Assembly: GCA_011799875.1 (NCBI GenBank)
Contig: CM022301.1
Coordinates: 215,880,526-215,944,525 of the forward strand
Direction of reading: 5' to 3'
Source of the DNA: Thinopyrum elongatum
Lineage: Eukaryota; Streptophyta; Magnoliopsida; Poales; Poaceae
Length of the DNA stretch: 64,000 nucleotides
Below, piece after piece: positions 12,801-24,519 of the stretch. The first letter of the stretch is position 1; each line of letters begins with the position of its first letter. Under the pieces are notes generated by a model. It did not search any database. It was given only the letters and a program-made list of their open reading frames with translations, and was not told the DNA's origin. A program made the translations under genes and the position numbers.

Positions 12801-13719
12801 AGATCCCATCACCATTTCTGACACGCATCACAACTTCATTCTTTCCCAGCATGCGAATCTTCTGTAGTCCCTGTGTGGTGTTGCAAATATGAGCAGCCGA
12901 CCCGGTATCAAATACCCAAGACTTGGAATTTTCAGCAAGTAGAAATATCAATAACATTAACTTGTATAACTTTTATACCTTTACCAGAAGATGACTTCTT
13001 CTTATCTGCCAGATACTTTGCGTAATTTCTTTTCCAATGTCCGTTCTCCTTGCAGTAGAAGCAAATAGCCTCGGAAGAAGCTCCACCCTTGTTCCTCTTG
13101 GTGTTATGCTTTCTTTTGAAACTCTTTGTCTTGTTTACAAGCAACTTTTGCTGGTTCTTCAACCCGATCTTGTTGGTTTTGAACATCGCTTCGTGAAGTG
13201 ATGAAAGGATCAAATCATTTTCTGGTGTCTTGGAAAAATATATTTCCATTGCATTGATACTGTCATAATAGTCTACAAGTCTGACACTTTTCTCACCAAC
13301 TTCAGCTATTTTGCATTCATCCAATGCTTCAGTCATCTCATGAACTTCAGTTGGAGCTTTATGATACAGAACTTCTAGTGCTTCAATAATTTCAACAACA
13401 CTTAGATGTTTAAAAGGTTTCTGTAACACTTGATCCATGCAAGATAGCATAATACTTTTGACAACACTGAAATAATTCTTGCTAGATATGAACACATTGA
13501 TGACATCTTGAGACGCTCCTGGCACCGGGTAGTCACCAAGTGGTTGATCAAGCACATATTCTTTCTTAGAACTTTTGAGAACATATCTCGGAGTGTGGAT
13601 CCAATCCTCATAGTTTCCACCACTTGTGTTTCTTTCTCAAACAAGGGTACTAAATTTAAACTATTGCAAGCCATTGATCTACAACAACAAACACAAGATT
13701 CATTTAGAGATTTATCCAT
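9875..13719 (-). pseudogene. Copia gag-pol of element C, frameshifted and catalytically damaged
   Basis: On the minus strand the fragments lie in the Copia order. Gag starts near 13719 or 13674 (MACNSLNLVPLFEKE). A zinc knuckle follows at 13022-13063, CFYCKENGHWKRNY, where the last Cys has become Tyr. Then come protease (WVFDTGSAAHIC, near 12907), GAG-pre-integrase (WHCRLGHV...CEAC, 12343-12687), integrase core (DVCGPM, FTDDWSRYGY, 12146-12340), RT (KARLVAKGFSQ, WQMDVKTAFLNE, 10950-12005) and RNase H (STTEAEYIVASEA, YCDNSGAVAQAKEP, 9875-10255). The integrase-before-RT order defines Copia. The RT active site reads YVYD instead of YVDD (10844-10855). The fragments occupy all three frames, so several indels have accumulated. 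The product would have been one cytoplasmic polyprotein; none can be made now. Confidence 0.9.
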
Positions 13720-13843
13720 AATTAATGTTGCACTAGTGTTTAAATTTTTAATATAAAGTGCACTCCTGATATCTCCTTTTTATTGATCCAGTATTGGAAC
13801 AAGAAAGGGTATCCCACACCTATTTCCCCAGAGGTGACCCTGG

Positions 13844-16422
13844 TGAAAGATCATGGATGTCGCCTAGAGGGGGGTGAATAGGCGCTTTAAAATAATTATG
13901 GTTTAGGCTTGAACAAATGCGGAATAAAACTAGCATTTAATTTGCCAAGCACAAAACCTAAAACAACTAGGCTCACCTATTTGCACCAACAACTTATGCT
14001 AAGCAAGATAGACAACTAAGTGATAGCAAGATATAAAACAAGAAACAATATGGCTATCTCAAAGTAAAGTGCATAAGTAAAGGGCTCGGGTAAGAGATAA
14101 ACGAGGCACGCGTAGAAGATGATGTATCCCGAAGTTCACACCCTTGCGGATGCTAATCTCCATTTGGAGCGGTGTGGAGGCACAATGCTCCCCAAGAAGC
14201 CACTAGGGCCACCGTAATCTCCTCACGCCCTCGCACAATGCAAGATGCCATGATTCCACTAAGGGACCCTTGAGGGCGGTCACCGAACCCGTACAAATTG
14301 GCAACCCTTGGGAGCGGTCACCGAACCTGTACACTTTGGCAACCCTTGGGGGGGGGGGGGTCACCGGTACCCGTCAAATTGCTCGGGGCGATCTCCACAA
14401 CCTAATTGGAGACCCCGCCACTTGCCCGGAGCTTTACACCACAATGATTGAGCTCCGAAGCACCACCAACCGTCATGGGCGCCCAAGCACCCAAGAGGAA
14501 CAAGCTCAAGGGTACCAAGCACCCAAGAGTAATAAGCTTCTCAACTTGTAACTTCCACGTATCACCGTGGAGAACTCAAACCTATGCACCAAATGCAATG
14601 GCAAGGGCACACGGAGTGCCCAAGTCCCTCACTCTCAAATTCCACCAAAGCAACGAAAGCTATGGAGGAAAATGAGAGGAAGAACAAGAAGGAGAACACC
14701 AAGAACTCCTAGATCTAGATCCAAGGGGTTCCCCTCACAAAGAGGAGAAAGTTATTGGTGGAAACGTAGATCTAGATCTCCTCTCTCTTTTCCCCCAAAA
14801 ACTAGCAAGAATCCATGGAGGGATTGAGAGATAGCAACCTCGAAGAAGGTCAACAATGGGGGGCAAATGCTAGCTCGAAGGATAAGGTTCATTGGGGAAT
14901 AAGACCCCCTTTTATAGGCACCCCCGAATCCAACCGTTATGCACTCAGGTCGTGCACAAGCGGTACTACCACTCGGAGGAGCGGTACTACCGCTTAGCAT
15001 GGTCAAAACAGCCCAACGAGAGAGAAAAACACGAGCTGTAGTTCTGCCAGAGAGGTAGTACCGCTCGGGGGAGAGGTAGTACCACTTATTAGAGGTACTA
15101 CCGCTCGCTACTACTGCTCAACAACCGCGAAATCCGACACAAAAAATCGCATCCCCAGAGGAAGCGGTACTACGCGCGGCACGGGGCTGCGGTACTGCCG
15201 CTTACAAGCGGTACTACCGCTCGAGAGAGCAGTACTACCGCTTGAGGCTTTTAGGAACACAACAGAGAAAACAGAGGATGCAATAAAGCCGGAACTGCCA
15301 CAACTTCTGCAAATGAGCTCCGAATTGAGCAAACTCAAGCTTGTTGGATAGATGACGATGAGTAGCATCCAAACAACGACTGGTTAGTAAGAATAGGCAG
15401 GGGAGGTATGCCTAAGATATAGAGGAGTGAAACCTCCAACCGAGAAGAACCGGCATAACCTCCAACATCGAAAACATCATAGAAGATGCATGTGAACTCC
15501 GTTTTCGATGAACTCGAGCTTGTCATGAAGATGACCATAAGCTCTAAAACTCACCAAGAGAAATACCAAACAAGAACCAAGAAAGATGATGCAAGGATGC
15601 AATGGTTTGAGCTCTCTACAAACGATATGATCAAGCTACTCATCGAGAACCCCCCTTGATAGTACGACAACTGATCCTATAACCCGGTCTCTCAACTACC
15701 ACCATGAGACCGATAAAACATAAACCTATCAAGGGCAAATATTTGCTTTGCACATAGTCCACTTGAGCTAAATGATGACGATCTTGACTCCCTCAAGTTG
15801 GACCACCTTTCTTGATTGCGTTGGCTCGACAAAGACTAGTTGATTGCTCCCCCATACTCCACTATGGGTGAGCCACTCTTCGGCACATCTTCACAAGTCC
15901 ATTGACACCACAATGGACGGCATGTTTCAAGGATGATCTCTTTGTGATGCTCCACTTGAACTTGCACACCGCAATCTTGATGATGATCACCACTTGATGT
16001 CATCCTCCATGGGTTGTATGAGATCTTCATCTTGATGCAAACCCATGGAAACATACCTAACCCCACATAGAAATCTCACGTAGACCATGGGTTAGTACAC
16101 AAAGCGTAATGGACAATGCTTACCATACCATGGGATCACTTGATCCCTCTCAGTACATATTGTGCGCTTTGTGTGTTGATCAAATTGATTCACTCTTTGA
16201 CTTAGTCTTGATCAACCTTGTATCATGTCTTCTATATGACCACTCTTTGGATAATTCCTTGAATAGCACCTTGGTCATCTCATAAACTCCTTGAAACCAA
16301 CACATGGACTTCAAGAAAAGCCTATGGACAAATCCTTCAAATATAACTCAAGGCAACCATTAGTCCATAAAGATTATCATCAATTACCAAAACTAAACAT
16401 GGGGGCACCGCATGTTCTTTCA
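13844..16422 (-). mobile_element. Element G: 2.6-kb solo LTR or LTR-like element nested in F
   Basis: The ends are TGAAAGATCATG and CATGTTCTTTCA, an imperfect 12-bp inverted repeat with TG...CA tips. They are flanked by an exact CCTGG duplication (13839-13843, 16423-16427). A 5-bp duplication plus TG...CA favours a solo LTR over a DNA transposon. A minus-strand TATAAAAG lies at 14909-14916. No gag or pol frame is present; the short frames at 14270-14830 look random. A cluster of GGTACTACCGCT-type palindromes lies at 14950-15250. The start of the sequence (plus strand, 'GATGTCGCCTAGAG' then G-rich) looks like a common wheat repeat, but I cannot give a reliable family name. Confidence 0.7.
14950..15250. 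repeat. Cluster of GGTACTACCGCT palindromic motifs
   Basis: About nine copies of AGCGGTACTACCGCT or the complementary form GGTAGTACC occur in 300 bp, irregularly spaced and in both orientations. Each core is itself nearly self-complementary, so transcripts could form many short hairpins. The cluster lies within element G, just downstream of its minus-strand TATA box (U5 side would be at lower coordinates). Confidence 0.6.
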
Positions 16423-17717
16423 CCTGGGTATCAAACCCACGAGAGGAAGACTCCCTTGAAGCAATGGTCTCTAGCAAGCTTTTGCCAAAGTGTCAAATCC
16501 AGCTTTTGACAGGATCAACAAGCAAATTGTGATTCAAACACTTATAATAAAAAGAAGGTACGCGGATGAGGTATGAACGCTTACAACCATGTATTGGTGT
16601 TGGGATCAAAAATGATATTAGTTTGTGCTCAGGAAGTCACCCATCAAGAGGTGCTTGCTTTGTATCAGAGTGGGGGATGTGTCCAAATAACATCTTGACC
16701 GGCACGAGTCCTGCATCAAGAATCAGTTGTCCTACCGAAGGCCCTATCTATCCCGTGGGGTTGGCCCGATAATGAAGATAATAATATCAGACAAAAGCAT
16801 TGGGCATTTAATCACTACACCTCATGAATCCCCAAGGATATGATCCATGTTACCCTACTAAACCTTACTGTCATCGGTGTTCGGTATAACACTTCACGGT
16901 CCACTTGCTCCTAGCCTCACCGGTGCTCAATCTCCATGATCTTGGGTACCTGCAGGGATGAAGATCGCGGACAAGACAAGAGATAATTCACAAAACAATT
17001 TTATTTCACACATATGAGACGTTGTGTCAAAGACTTACATTGATCCCTTCACCAAATACCTGGGGTTGCAAGGCCCATGCCTCACCCCATACCTTATCGA
17101 ACTACTCACACATGGAGATCAGATCGCAAGAAGAAAACATTAAAGAACACATCTTGGGATTTATTGATTGCAATATGTCTTACAATGGATGCCTTGTGCG
17201 ATGCACAATTACAAGTATGAACTAGATGAGAGAGCACTAGGGTGGTGGAGATGGCTATGGAGATGAAAATGGTGGCGGCTAGGGTTTGTGGATGAAGATG
17301 ATGATGAATAGGTTCCGCATGTGCTCGACGCTCCTCTTTCTCCCCTTTCTGTTGACATTTCAATGGGGTCCCCTTTATAAAAGTTGTTCAGGTGGATGAC
17401 CTGCCTCAGTTTCCACACCAAACGACTGCTCATGCGATTGCGTGCACTCGCATGGAACGTCGTCTTTGGCTCTGGTGGCCTTCTGACGCCTCCTAGTGAC
17501 TTATTTCTTCTCCATTTTCCTTCCTTTCCTTTCTCCCACGTGATTTCTTCCCTTTTTAGTCCATTTCCTATGGAAAAAATATCAAAGAGAGGATTTGTGG
17601 AATCCTTTGCATTCAGTAGTCATTAGTGGCAATATCGGAGCGAATAACTCTCTTTTAATTAAATAATTCGGTTTAAACAAGGTTGAAATGAGTGTAAAAA
17701 TATCACTCATCAACTCC

Positions 17718-19033
17718 CACTCAAATCAACATCTCTCATAATTGAAAGCGAGTGATTCAAGATCCTGATTTCATTCACACCCATGGATGGCGGCATCTCC
17801 TATGATGTAAATTTCAACCGGTAGGCAATCTTTTGCCAATCATATCTTCATATGAATCTTGTTCATCTTTTGATGCTTTGTGCTCTGAGCTTAGAACTTT
17901 TCTAGTAGAATTTCAAGACAACCGAGTGTTTCTGCTGTGAAGTCCTTCCTCACCCGCCTTACACTGCACTTCTTGTTTGTACTCATGGTAGCATGTAGTA
18001 CTCTAAAAGGCCACATGTTGTAGACGGTTGCAACACTGGGAAGAGCACCCTTTAACTTGATATTTACTGTGAGAGATCACCCTAATAATTGACTACTACG
18101 CAATCAAAGGGTGCAAACAACAAAGGGATAAACATCTCAGGCAGTTCATAAAAGCATGATATGGTATAGCCCTGGGCGCTAGGAATCTCCGTGATCATCT
18201 TCAATCTCCACTTGAAGCGTCGTGACGGCCAATATTTTGTTGCCGTGGCAGCCGTTTCAAAAACGATGTCGTGGCGGCAATTTCAGAAAACATTGCCACG
18301 CGACCGTTTCAGAAAATGTTGTCGTGGCACCAAATTCAGAAATTCTGCCGTGGCATGAAATTATATCTCCTCGTCCCGCGCCATCTACACCTTCTCCTCG
18401 TCGAGGTCCTCCATGTACGGTTGCCATCATCACCTGCAACTTGTAGGCTATCTATATGAAATTTACATTAATGTGGCAATCTCGTGGCTCCAGCCATCAT
18501 GCCGTGACACGCAGGCCACTTAACATTACAACGTATAACCATCTCATACATAAACTCATTATCATGACGAAGGCTATACCACATCATATGCATACCCTAC
18601 AAAGTTAGACGCCCTCTAATCGGTTTTATGGTTAACTAGTTTTAACAATTAATACAAGCTACCTACATCCACAACATTGGCGATGATTCTTGATGCTAGA
18701 TTAAGTTTCAGGGTATGTGAAACAAGAGACTTAATTAAAAATCTCTAGCCCCACACTAAACTTCGTCAGTACGCGTGACCCCCTAGAAGATCATCCATCT
18801 TCGGCACCCTCTTGTGTATGCGACGGTTCACTATTCTCAACTATGGTGAAGCCCAAGGAACTATTAGTAGATCATCGACAGATAGAGCTGATCAATTGTC
18901 AGAACCTTGTAAAAAGCGAAAGCATGTCGTTGATGAATTGAACCGAAGCAACACTCAAGGGAAGCATAGCAAGAACATCAACCCTCACAATCACATGTGA
19001 TCTAGATCTCAACCTGCACCTACTCATAAAACT
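17718..19033 (-). other. Element C 5' leader
   Basis: This noncoding leader of the Copia element lies between the primer site and gag and resembles Angela leaders (GAGGGCGTCTAACTTTG-type stretch near 18600, minus strand). It has no frame of note. A 27-29-bp phrase of the form 'GTCGTGGC...TTTCAGAAA' recurs about five times at 18220-18365. The leader joins smoothly to gag at 13761 once F is removed. Confidence 0.7.
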
Positions 19034-19046
19034 GCTCATAATGCCA
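19034..19046 (-). other. Primer-binding site of element C
   Basis: The minus strand reads TGGCATTATGAGC one base inside the LTR end (…CTCAACA, 19048). It is a variant of the initiator-methionine tRNA site TGGTATCAGAGC seen in Angela/BARE-type elements and would prime minus-strand cDNA synthesis. Confidence 0.8.
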
Positions 19047-19047
19047 C

Positions 19048-19616
19048 TGTTGAGAAACGTAGTACAAAACAATAAATTTTGCACCTACGATGACCCAAGA
19101 TCAATATGAAGATGCATTGCGGGTGGGGATCATGATCGTTACCGTCACCGAGTTGCAGCGGAAGCAGAATGTGTTGGTGTAGATCATACTTGGAGTCCCT
19201 CAAACCTTTGATGAACGACCCTCGTACCGCCCACGAATGATCCCTTGAATCGAAGACGAAAAGCACGACCTCTCTACTTGGTTGCAAGCATGCAGCCTTC
19301 ATGATCCGGCAGCGCTTCGCCGTCCAGAGCTAAATCATCACCCGAGAATTAGGGGGAGGAGATTAGAACCACACTGGGCTTCTAATTATGAGGACAAGAG
19401 GATTAGCCAAGCTCAAATTAGTACTAGAACCAACTAGAACATGAGCTAGAAGAACTAGAGGAGGCTCCAAAAACTATATATTTCAAGAGACAAAAGTCCT
19501 CTAGTATATATAGGTTGGAGGGGAGGGAGAGGGTAGCCACCAAGGGTGAAAGAGTCCCCCTTGGTGCGCCGGCCTAGGGGAGGAGTCCCACTCACTCCTC
19601 TAGTAGGATTCCCCCC
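19048..19616 (-). repeat. Element C 5' LTR, left part
   Basis: This is the U5-side 569 bp of the LTR, starting TGTTGAGAAACGTAG on the plus strand. Insertion of element B at a C-rich tract (19611-19616) cuts it. It continues at 42772. The matching point in the 3' LTR is the C-run near 8570-8582. Confidence 0.85.
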
Positions 19617-21137
19617 TGCTACTTGTGAGCTCCGTTGGGATTTCCTCGAAGAGGAGAGGATGATGTAGTACATTAGAGATAAGTATTTCCCTCAGTTAAG
19701 AACCAAGGTTATCAATCCAGTAGGAGAACCACGTAACACCTCGTTACCAGTACCTCCACACAAAATAACAAATACTTGCACCCAACTCAAATAAGGGGTT
19801 GTCAATCCCTTGGCGGTTAATTGCAAGGATCAAATCTCATAGTGATAGATAAATAAACAAAAACACAAAATAAAATAAAGGTAAATAAATTGTAGCAAGG
19901 TATTTTTGAATTTTAATATATGATTAAAATAGTCCCAGGGGCCATAGTTTTTACTAGAGGGTTCTCTCTTGAGCATAGCATACGGTGGGTAAACAAATTA
20001 CTGTTGGGCAATTGATAGAAAAGTGAATAATCATGACGATATCCAAGGCAATGATCATGTATATAGGCATCACGTCTGAGACAAGTAAACTGACTTCTGC
20101 CTGCATCTACCACTATTACTCCACACATCGACCGCTATCCAGCATGCATCTAGAGTATTAAGTTCATAAAGAACGGAGTAACGCCTTAAGCAAGATGACA
20201 TGATGTAGACAAAGTAAATCCAATCATATGAATAAACCCCATATTTTAATCCTTAATGGCAATGATACAAGTACGTGTCATGTCCGTTTCTATCACTGGG
20301 ATTGAGCAACACAAGATCGAACCCATCACAAAGCACCTCTCCCATTGCGAGATAAATCAATCTAGTTGGCCAAACCAAACGGATAGATCGGAGAGAAATA
20401 CAAAGCTATAACAATCATGCATAAAAGAGTTCAGAGAAGACTCAAATAATATTCATGGATAATATAATCATAAACCCACAATTCATCAGATCCCAACAAA
20501 CACACCGCAAAAAAGGATTACATTGAATAGATCTCCAAGAACATCGAGGAGAACATTGTATTGAAGATCAAAGAGAGAGAAGAAGCCATCTAGCTACTAG
20601 CTATGGATCCGTAGGTCTGTGGTAAACTACTCACACATCTTTGGAGGGGCTGCAAGGTTGATGTACAAGCCCTCCGTGATTGACTCCCCCTCTGACAGAG
20701 TACCAGAAAAGGTCTCCAGATGGGATCTCGCGAGAACAGAAACTTGCGGCGGCAGAAAAAGTATTTTGGGTGGCTCTCTGATGTATGGGGAATATTTGAG
20801 AATTTATAGAGGCAGAATTAGGTCAAGAGGTGCCACGAGGGGCCCTCAAGCCTGGGCCCCCCTGGGTCATGCCTCTCGAGCTTGTCGCTCCCTTGTGGCT
20901 CTTCAGGTCTTCTCCCGAACCTTCTAGGGTCCCTTCTGGTCCAGAAAAAATTAATCCAAAGTTTTTTCTTCGTTTGGACTCTGTTTGATATTGATTTCCT
21001 GAAAATCCAAAAACAAGCAAGAAACAACAACTGGCACTAGCACTAGGTTAATAGGTTAGTTGCATAATAAACATCCAAGATTGATACTATAATAGCATGG
21101 AACAATAAAAAATTATAGATACGTTGGAGATGTATCA
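19617..21137 (-). repeat. Element B 3' LTR
   Basis: This 1,521-bp LTR runs from TGCTACTTG to GATGTATCA. Near 20450 it still has the empty site (CAAATAATATTCAT) for the MITE that interrupts the partner LTR. A promoter-like AATTTATAGAGGC lies near 20810. Confidence 0.85.
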
Positions 21138-23579
21138 AGCATCCCAAAGCTTAATTCCTGCTCGTCCTCGAGTACGTAAATGATAGAGACAGAATTTTTG
21201 ATGTGGAATGCTACCTATCATATTCATCATGTAATCTCTCTTTTGTGGCATGGATATTAAGATCCGAATGATTCAAAGCAATAGTCTATAATTTGACATA
21301 AAAACATCAATACTCAAGCATACCAACAAACAATCATGCCTTTCAAAATATCAGTGCTAAAGAATGTTATCCCTACAAAATCATATAGCCTTGTCATGCT
21401 CCATCTTCTTAACACAAAGTATTTATCATGCACAACCCCGATGATAAGCCGGGTAATTGGTTCATACTTTTTAACGCGCTTCAGCTTTTTCAACCCTCAT
21501 GCAATACATTAGCGCAAGCCATGGACATAGCACTATGGATGGAATAGAGTATGATGATAGAGATAATATGGAGAAGACAAAAAAGGAGGAAGTCTCACAT
21601 CGACGAGGCTAATCAACGGGATATGGAGATGCCCATCAATCTATGTCAATGCAAGGAGTAGGGATTGCCGTGCAACGGATGCACTAAGAGCTATAAGTGT
21701 ATGAAATCGAAGAAAAAAAACCAAGTGGGTGTGCATCCAACTTGCTTGCTCATGAAGACCTCGGGCATTTGAGGAAGCCCATCATTGGAATATACAAGCC
21801 AAGTTCTATAATGAAAAATTCCCACTAGTTATATGAAAATGAAAGCATAGGAGACTCACTATATGAAAAACATGGTGCTACTTTGAAGCACAAGTGTGGA
21901 AAGGATAGTAACATTGCCCCTTCTCTCTTTTTCTCTCATTTTTTATCTTTTTTTCCTTTTGTCTTTTTATTGGGCTCTTTTTGGCCTCTCTTTTTTCGTC
22001 CAGTTCCTCATCCCGACTTGTGGGGGAATCATAGTCTCCATCATCCTTTCCTCACTTGGGATAATGCTTTAATAATGAATAATGATGATCATCACACTTC
22101 TATTTACTTACAACTCAAAATTACAACTCGATACTAGAATAAATATGACTCTATATGAATGCCTCTGGCGGTGTACCAGGATGTGCAATGATCTAGCGTA
22201 ACATGTATAAAAAGTGATGAACGGTGGCTGAGCCACAAATACAATGTCAGCTATATGATCATGCAAAGCAATATGACAATGATGATGTTTGTCATAAAAA
22301 CGGAACGGTGGAAGTTGCATGGCAATATATCTCGGAATGGCTATGGAAATGCCATAATAGGTAGGTATGGTGGCTATTTCGAGGAAGATATATGGAGGCT
22401 TATGTGTGATAGAGCGTATCATATGACGGGGTTTGCATGCACCAGTGAAGTTTGCACCACATCTTGAGGTGAGAAAGGGCAATGCACGGTACTGAAGAGG
22501 CTAGCAAATTGCGGAAAGGTCAGACTGCGCATAATCCACGGACTCACATTAGTCATAAAGAACTCACATACTTATTGCAAAAGTTTATTAGCCCTCGAAG
22601 CAAAGTACTACTACGCATGCCCCTAGGGGGATAGATTGGTAGGAAAAGACCATCGCTCGTTCCCGACCGCCACTCATAAGGAAGACAATTAATAATAAAT
22701 CATGCTCCAACTTCATAGCATAACAAGAGACTATACGTGCATGCTTCGGGAATCACAAACCTTAACACCAATATTATTACTAAACCACAATCATTCACTA
22801 GCACCTCCCACATATCACCATGTTTATATCGCAAAACTATTGCAAGGAATCAAACTTATCATATTCTGTGATCTACATGGAAGTTTTTATTATATCCCTC
22901 TTGAATACCTATCATATTAGGACCAATTTCATAACCCATGCTAAATGCCATTACTATTCATCAAACTCTAAAAATGATATAAGTGAAGTGTGAGAGTGCA
23001 ACTATTTCTTTGAAATATAACCACCATCGTGCTCTAAAAGATATAAGTGAAGTACTAGAGCAACTGCCTAGCTCAAAAGATATAAGTGAAGCACATAGAG
23101 TATTCTAACAAATCACGAATAATGTGTGTCCCTCTCAAAAAGGTGTGTCCAGCAAAGATGATTGTGGCAAACTAAAAAGCAAACAAAGCAAAGACTCATA
23201 TAATACACGACGCTCCAAGCAAAACTCATATCATGTGATGAATAAAAATATAGCTCCAAGTAATTTATTGATAGTTGGTAGAAGAAAGAGGGGATGCCAT
23301 CCGGGGCATCCCCAAGAATAGATGCTTGGGAGTCCTTGAATATTACCTTGGGGTGCCTCAGGCATCCCCAAGCTTAGGCTCTTGCCACTCCTTATTACTT
23401 CATCCATCGTGGTCTCACTCAAAACTTGAAAACTTCAGCACACAAAACTCAACAGAAAACTCGTGAGATCCATTAGTATAGCAAGCAAATCACCACTTTA
23501 GGTACTGTTGTAAACCCATTCATATTTTGTTATTGCATAATACCTATTTTATTCTAACTTCACCATGGCTTATAACCCC
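21138..23579 (-). other. Element B 3' noncoding region
   Basis: This is noncoding and AT-rich, homologous to 719-2750 of element A (both begin AGC TTAATTCCTGC-like next to the LTR and share ATATAAGTGAAG phrases near 22980-23100). It has no credible gene; the small frames are short and not conserved with A. It is interrupted at 23579 by element D and resumes at 33284. Confidence 0.7.
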
Positions 23580-24448
23580 TGTCGGCGTTCTGGGAACCAG
23601 GGTACCCAGACTTGCCTGCCTGCGGCCCATGGCGTGGCTCCTTCGATGGCTTGGCACGGCCCATCTGCAAGACTACCTAGATGAGACCCTCGCGAGGGCC
23701 CCCTGGCCTCGCGAGGCGGATGACACCAAGACCTCTAGAGGAGCGGCCTCCCCAGGCTTCCTCTCGAGGAGCGGAGTTTCCTATGCAAGTGCCCAGCCTC
23801 ACGAGGCTGCGATGACGTGAGCCATGACGACCAAGGCCAGGCGGGCGCCAATGGGTGCAGAGGAGACAGTTTCCCTTTCGGTGCTAAGGGAGCAAGGACA
23901 GACGTGGGTTCAAGGAGCCCTCCAAAGGTTTCCATTCCGATGCAACGAGACCAAGACCACGAGCTCGGCAGGACGGATGTCATCGCCGAGCCCACTGCTG
24001 CGTCACGACCAGAAGCTTTGCAGGAGAAGACCACCTTTTGTCAGGATAGGGTGTACATCTTGTCCCCTTTCAAATTGGCCATTATGGAATCCCTTACTGC
24101 CTAAGTATTCAAGGAAGAGGACCGAGGCCACTATAAATATAGGTTAGCTACCACCATAGAAGGGGTCGACTGATTCTCACCCCCGAGCCCTCGCGAGGCA
24201 ACTGATCCACTGTACTAGTTCATCCTCAACCTCCTCGTGAGGCCAATCCACCACAAAGTAGGAGTAGGGTTTTACACCGCAAGGTAGCCCGAACCTGGGT
24301 AAACTGCCGTGTTCATCTTCTTCCCCGCTCATGCGAATCCGGTTAGGCTAGGCTGTAGGGCGACGAGCTCGAGGCTTCAGAGGTTGAGATCTTTGCACAC
24401 GCCCCAGAGTTCAAACCTTCTTGGGTCTGTAGAGCCCTGAATCTGACA
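23580..24448 (+). repeat. Element D 5' LTR
   Basis: TG...CA ends. A TATAAATA box at 24132-24139 lies about 310 bp from the inner end. 'CTCGCGAGG'-type palindromes recur (for example near 23690-23720 and 24190). It matches 32408-33278. Confidence 0.9.
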
Positions 24449-24450
24449 TT

Positions 24451-24468
24451 TGGCGTGCCAGGTAGGGG
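24451..24468 (+). other. Primer-binding site of element D
   Basis: TGGCGTGCCAGGTAGGGG lies two bases after the LTR end. Element E has the same site with small changes (TGGTGCGCCAGGTAGGGG), showing that the two families are related. I have not assigned the tRNA. Confidence 0.7.
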
Positions 24469-24519
24469 CGTGTCGAAGTCCTTCTTCCACATTCGCTTCG
24501 CCTCCGCTCCGTCGCTCCC

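Larger units (their letters stand above)
13767..17712 (-). mobile_element. Element F: solo LTR inserted in the leader of C
   Basis: F has TG...CA ends (plus TGATATCTCC ... CACTCATCA) and an exact 5-bp target duplication, ACTCC, at 13762-13766 and 17713-17717. Once nested element G and its duplication are removed F is 1,362 bp, a single LTR with no internal region. On the minus strand it reads TGATGAGTGATAT, then a TATAAAG box (plus 17373-17379), then an AACCCTAGCCGCC leader and a possible AATAAA signal near 17160. Joining the flanks restores an Angela-like leader, which confirms both borders. The solo state implies unequal or intrastrand LTR recombination. I cannot name the family. Confidence 0.85.

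Noticed and set aside
13844..16422. Mutator or CACTA DNA transposon
   Set aside because: The target duplication is 5 bp, not 9 or 3, and the tips are TG...CA, not CACTA. An LTR-type origin fits better.
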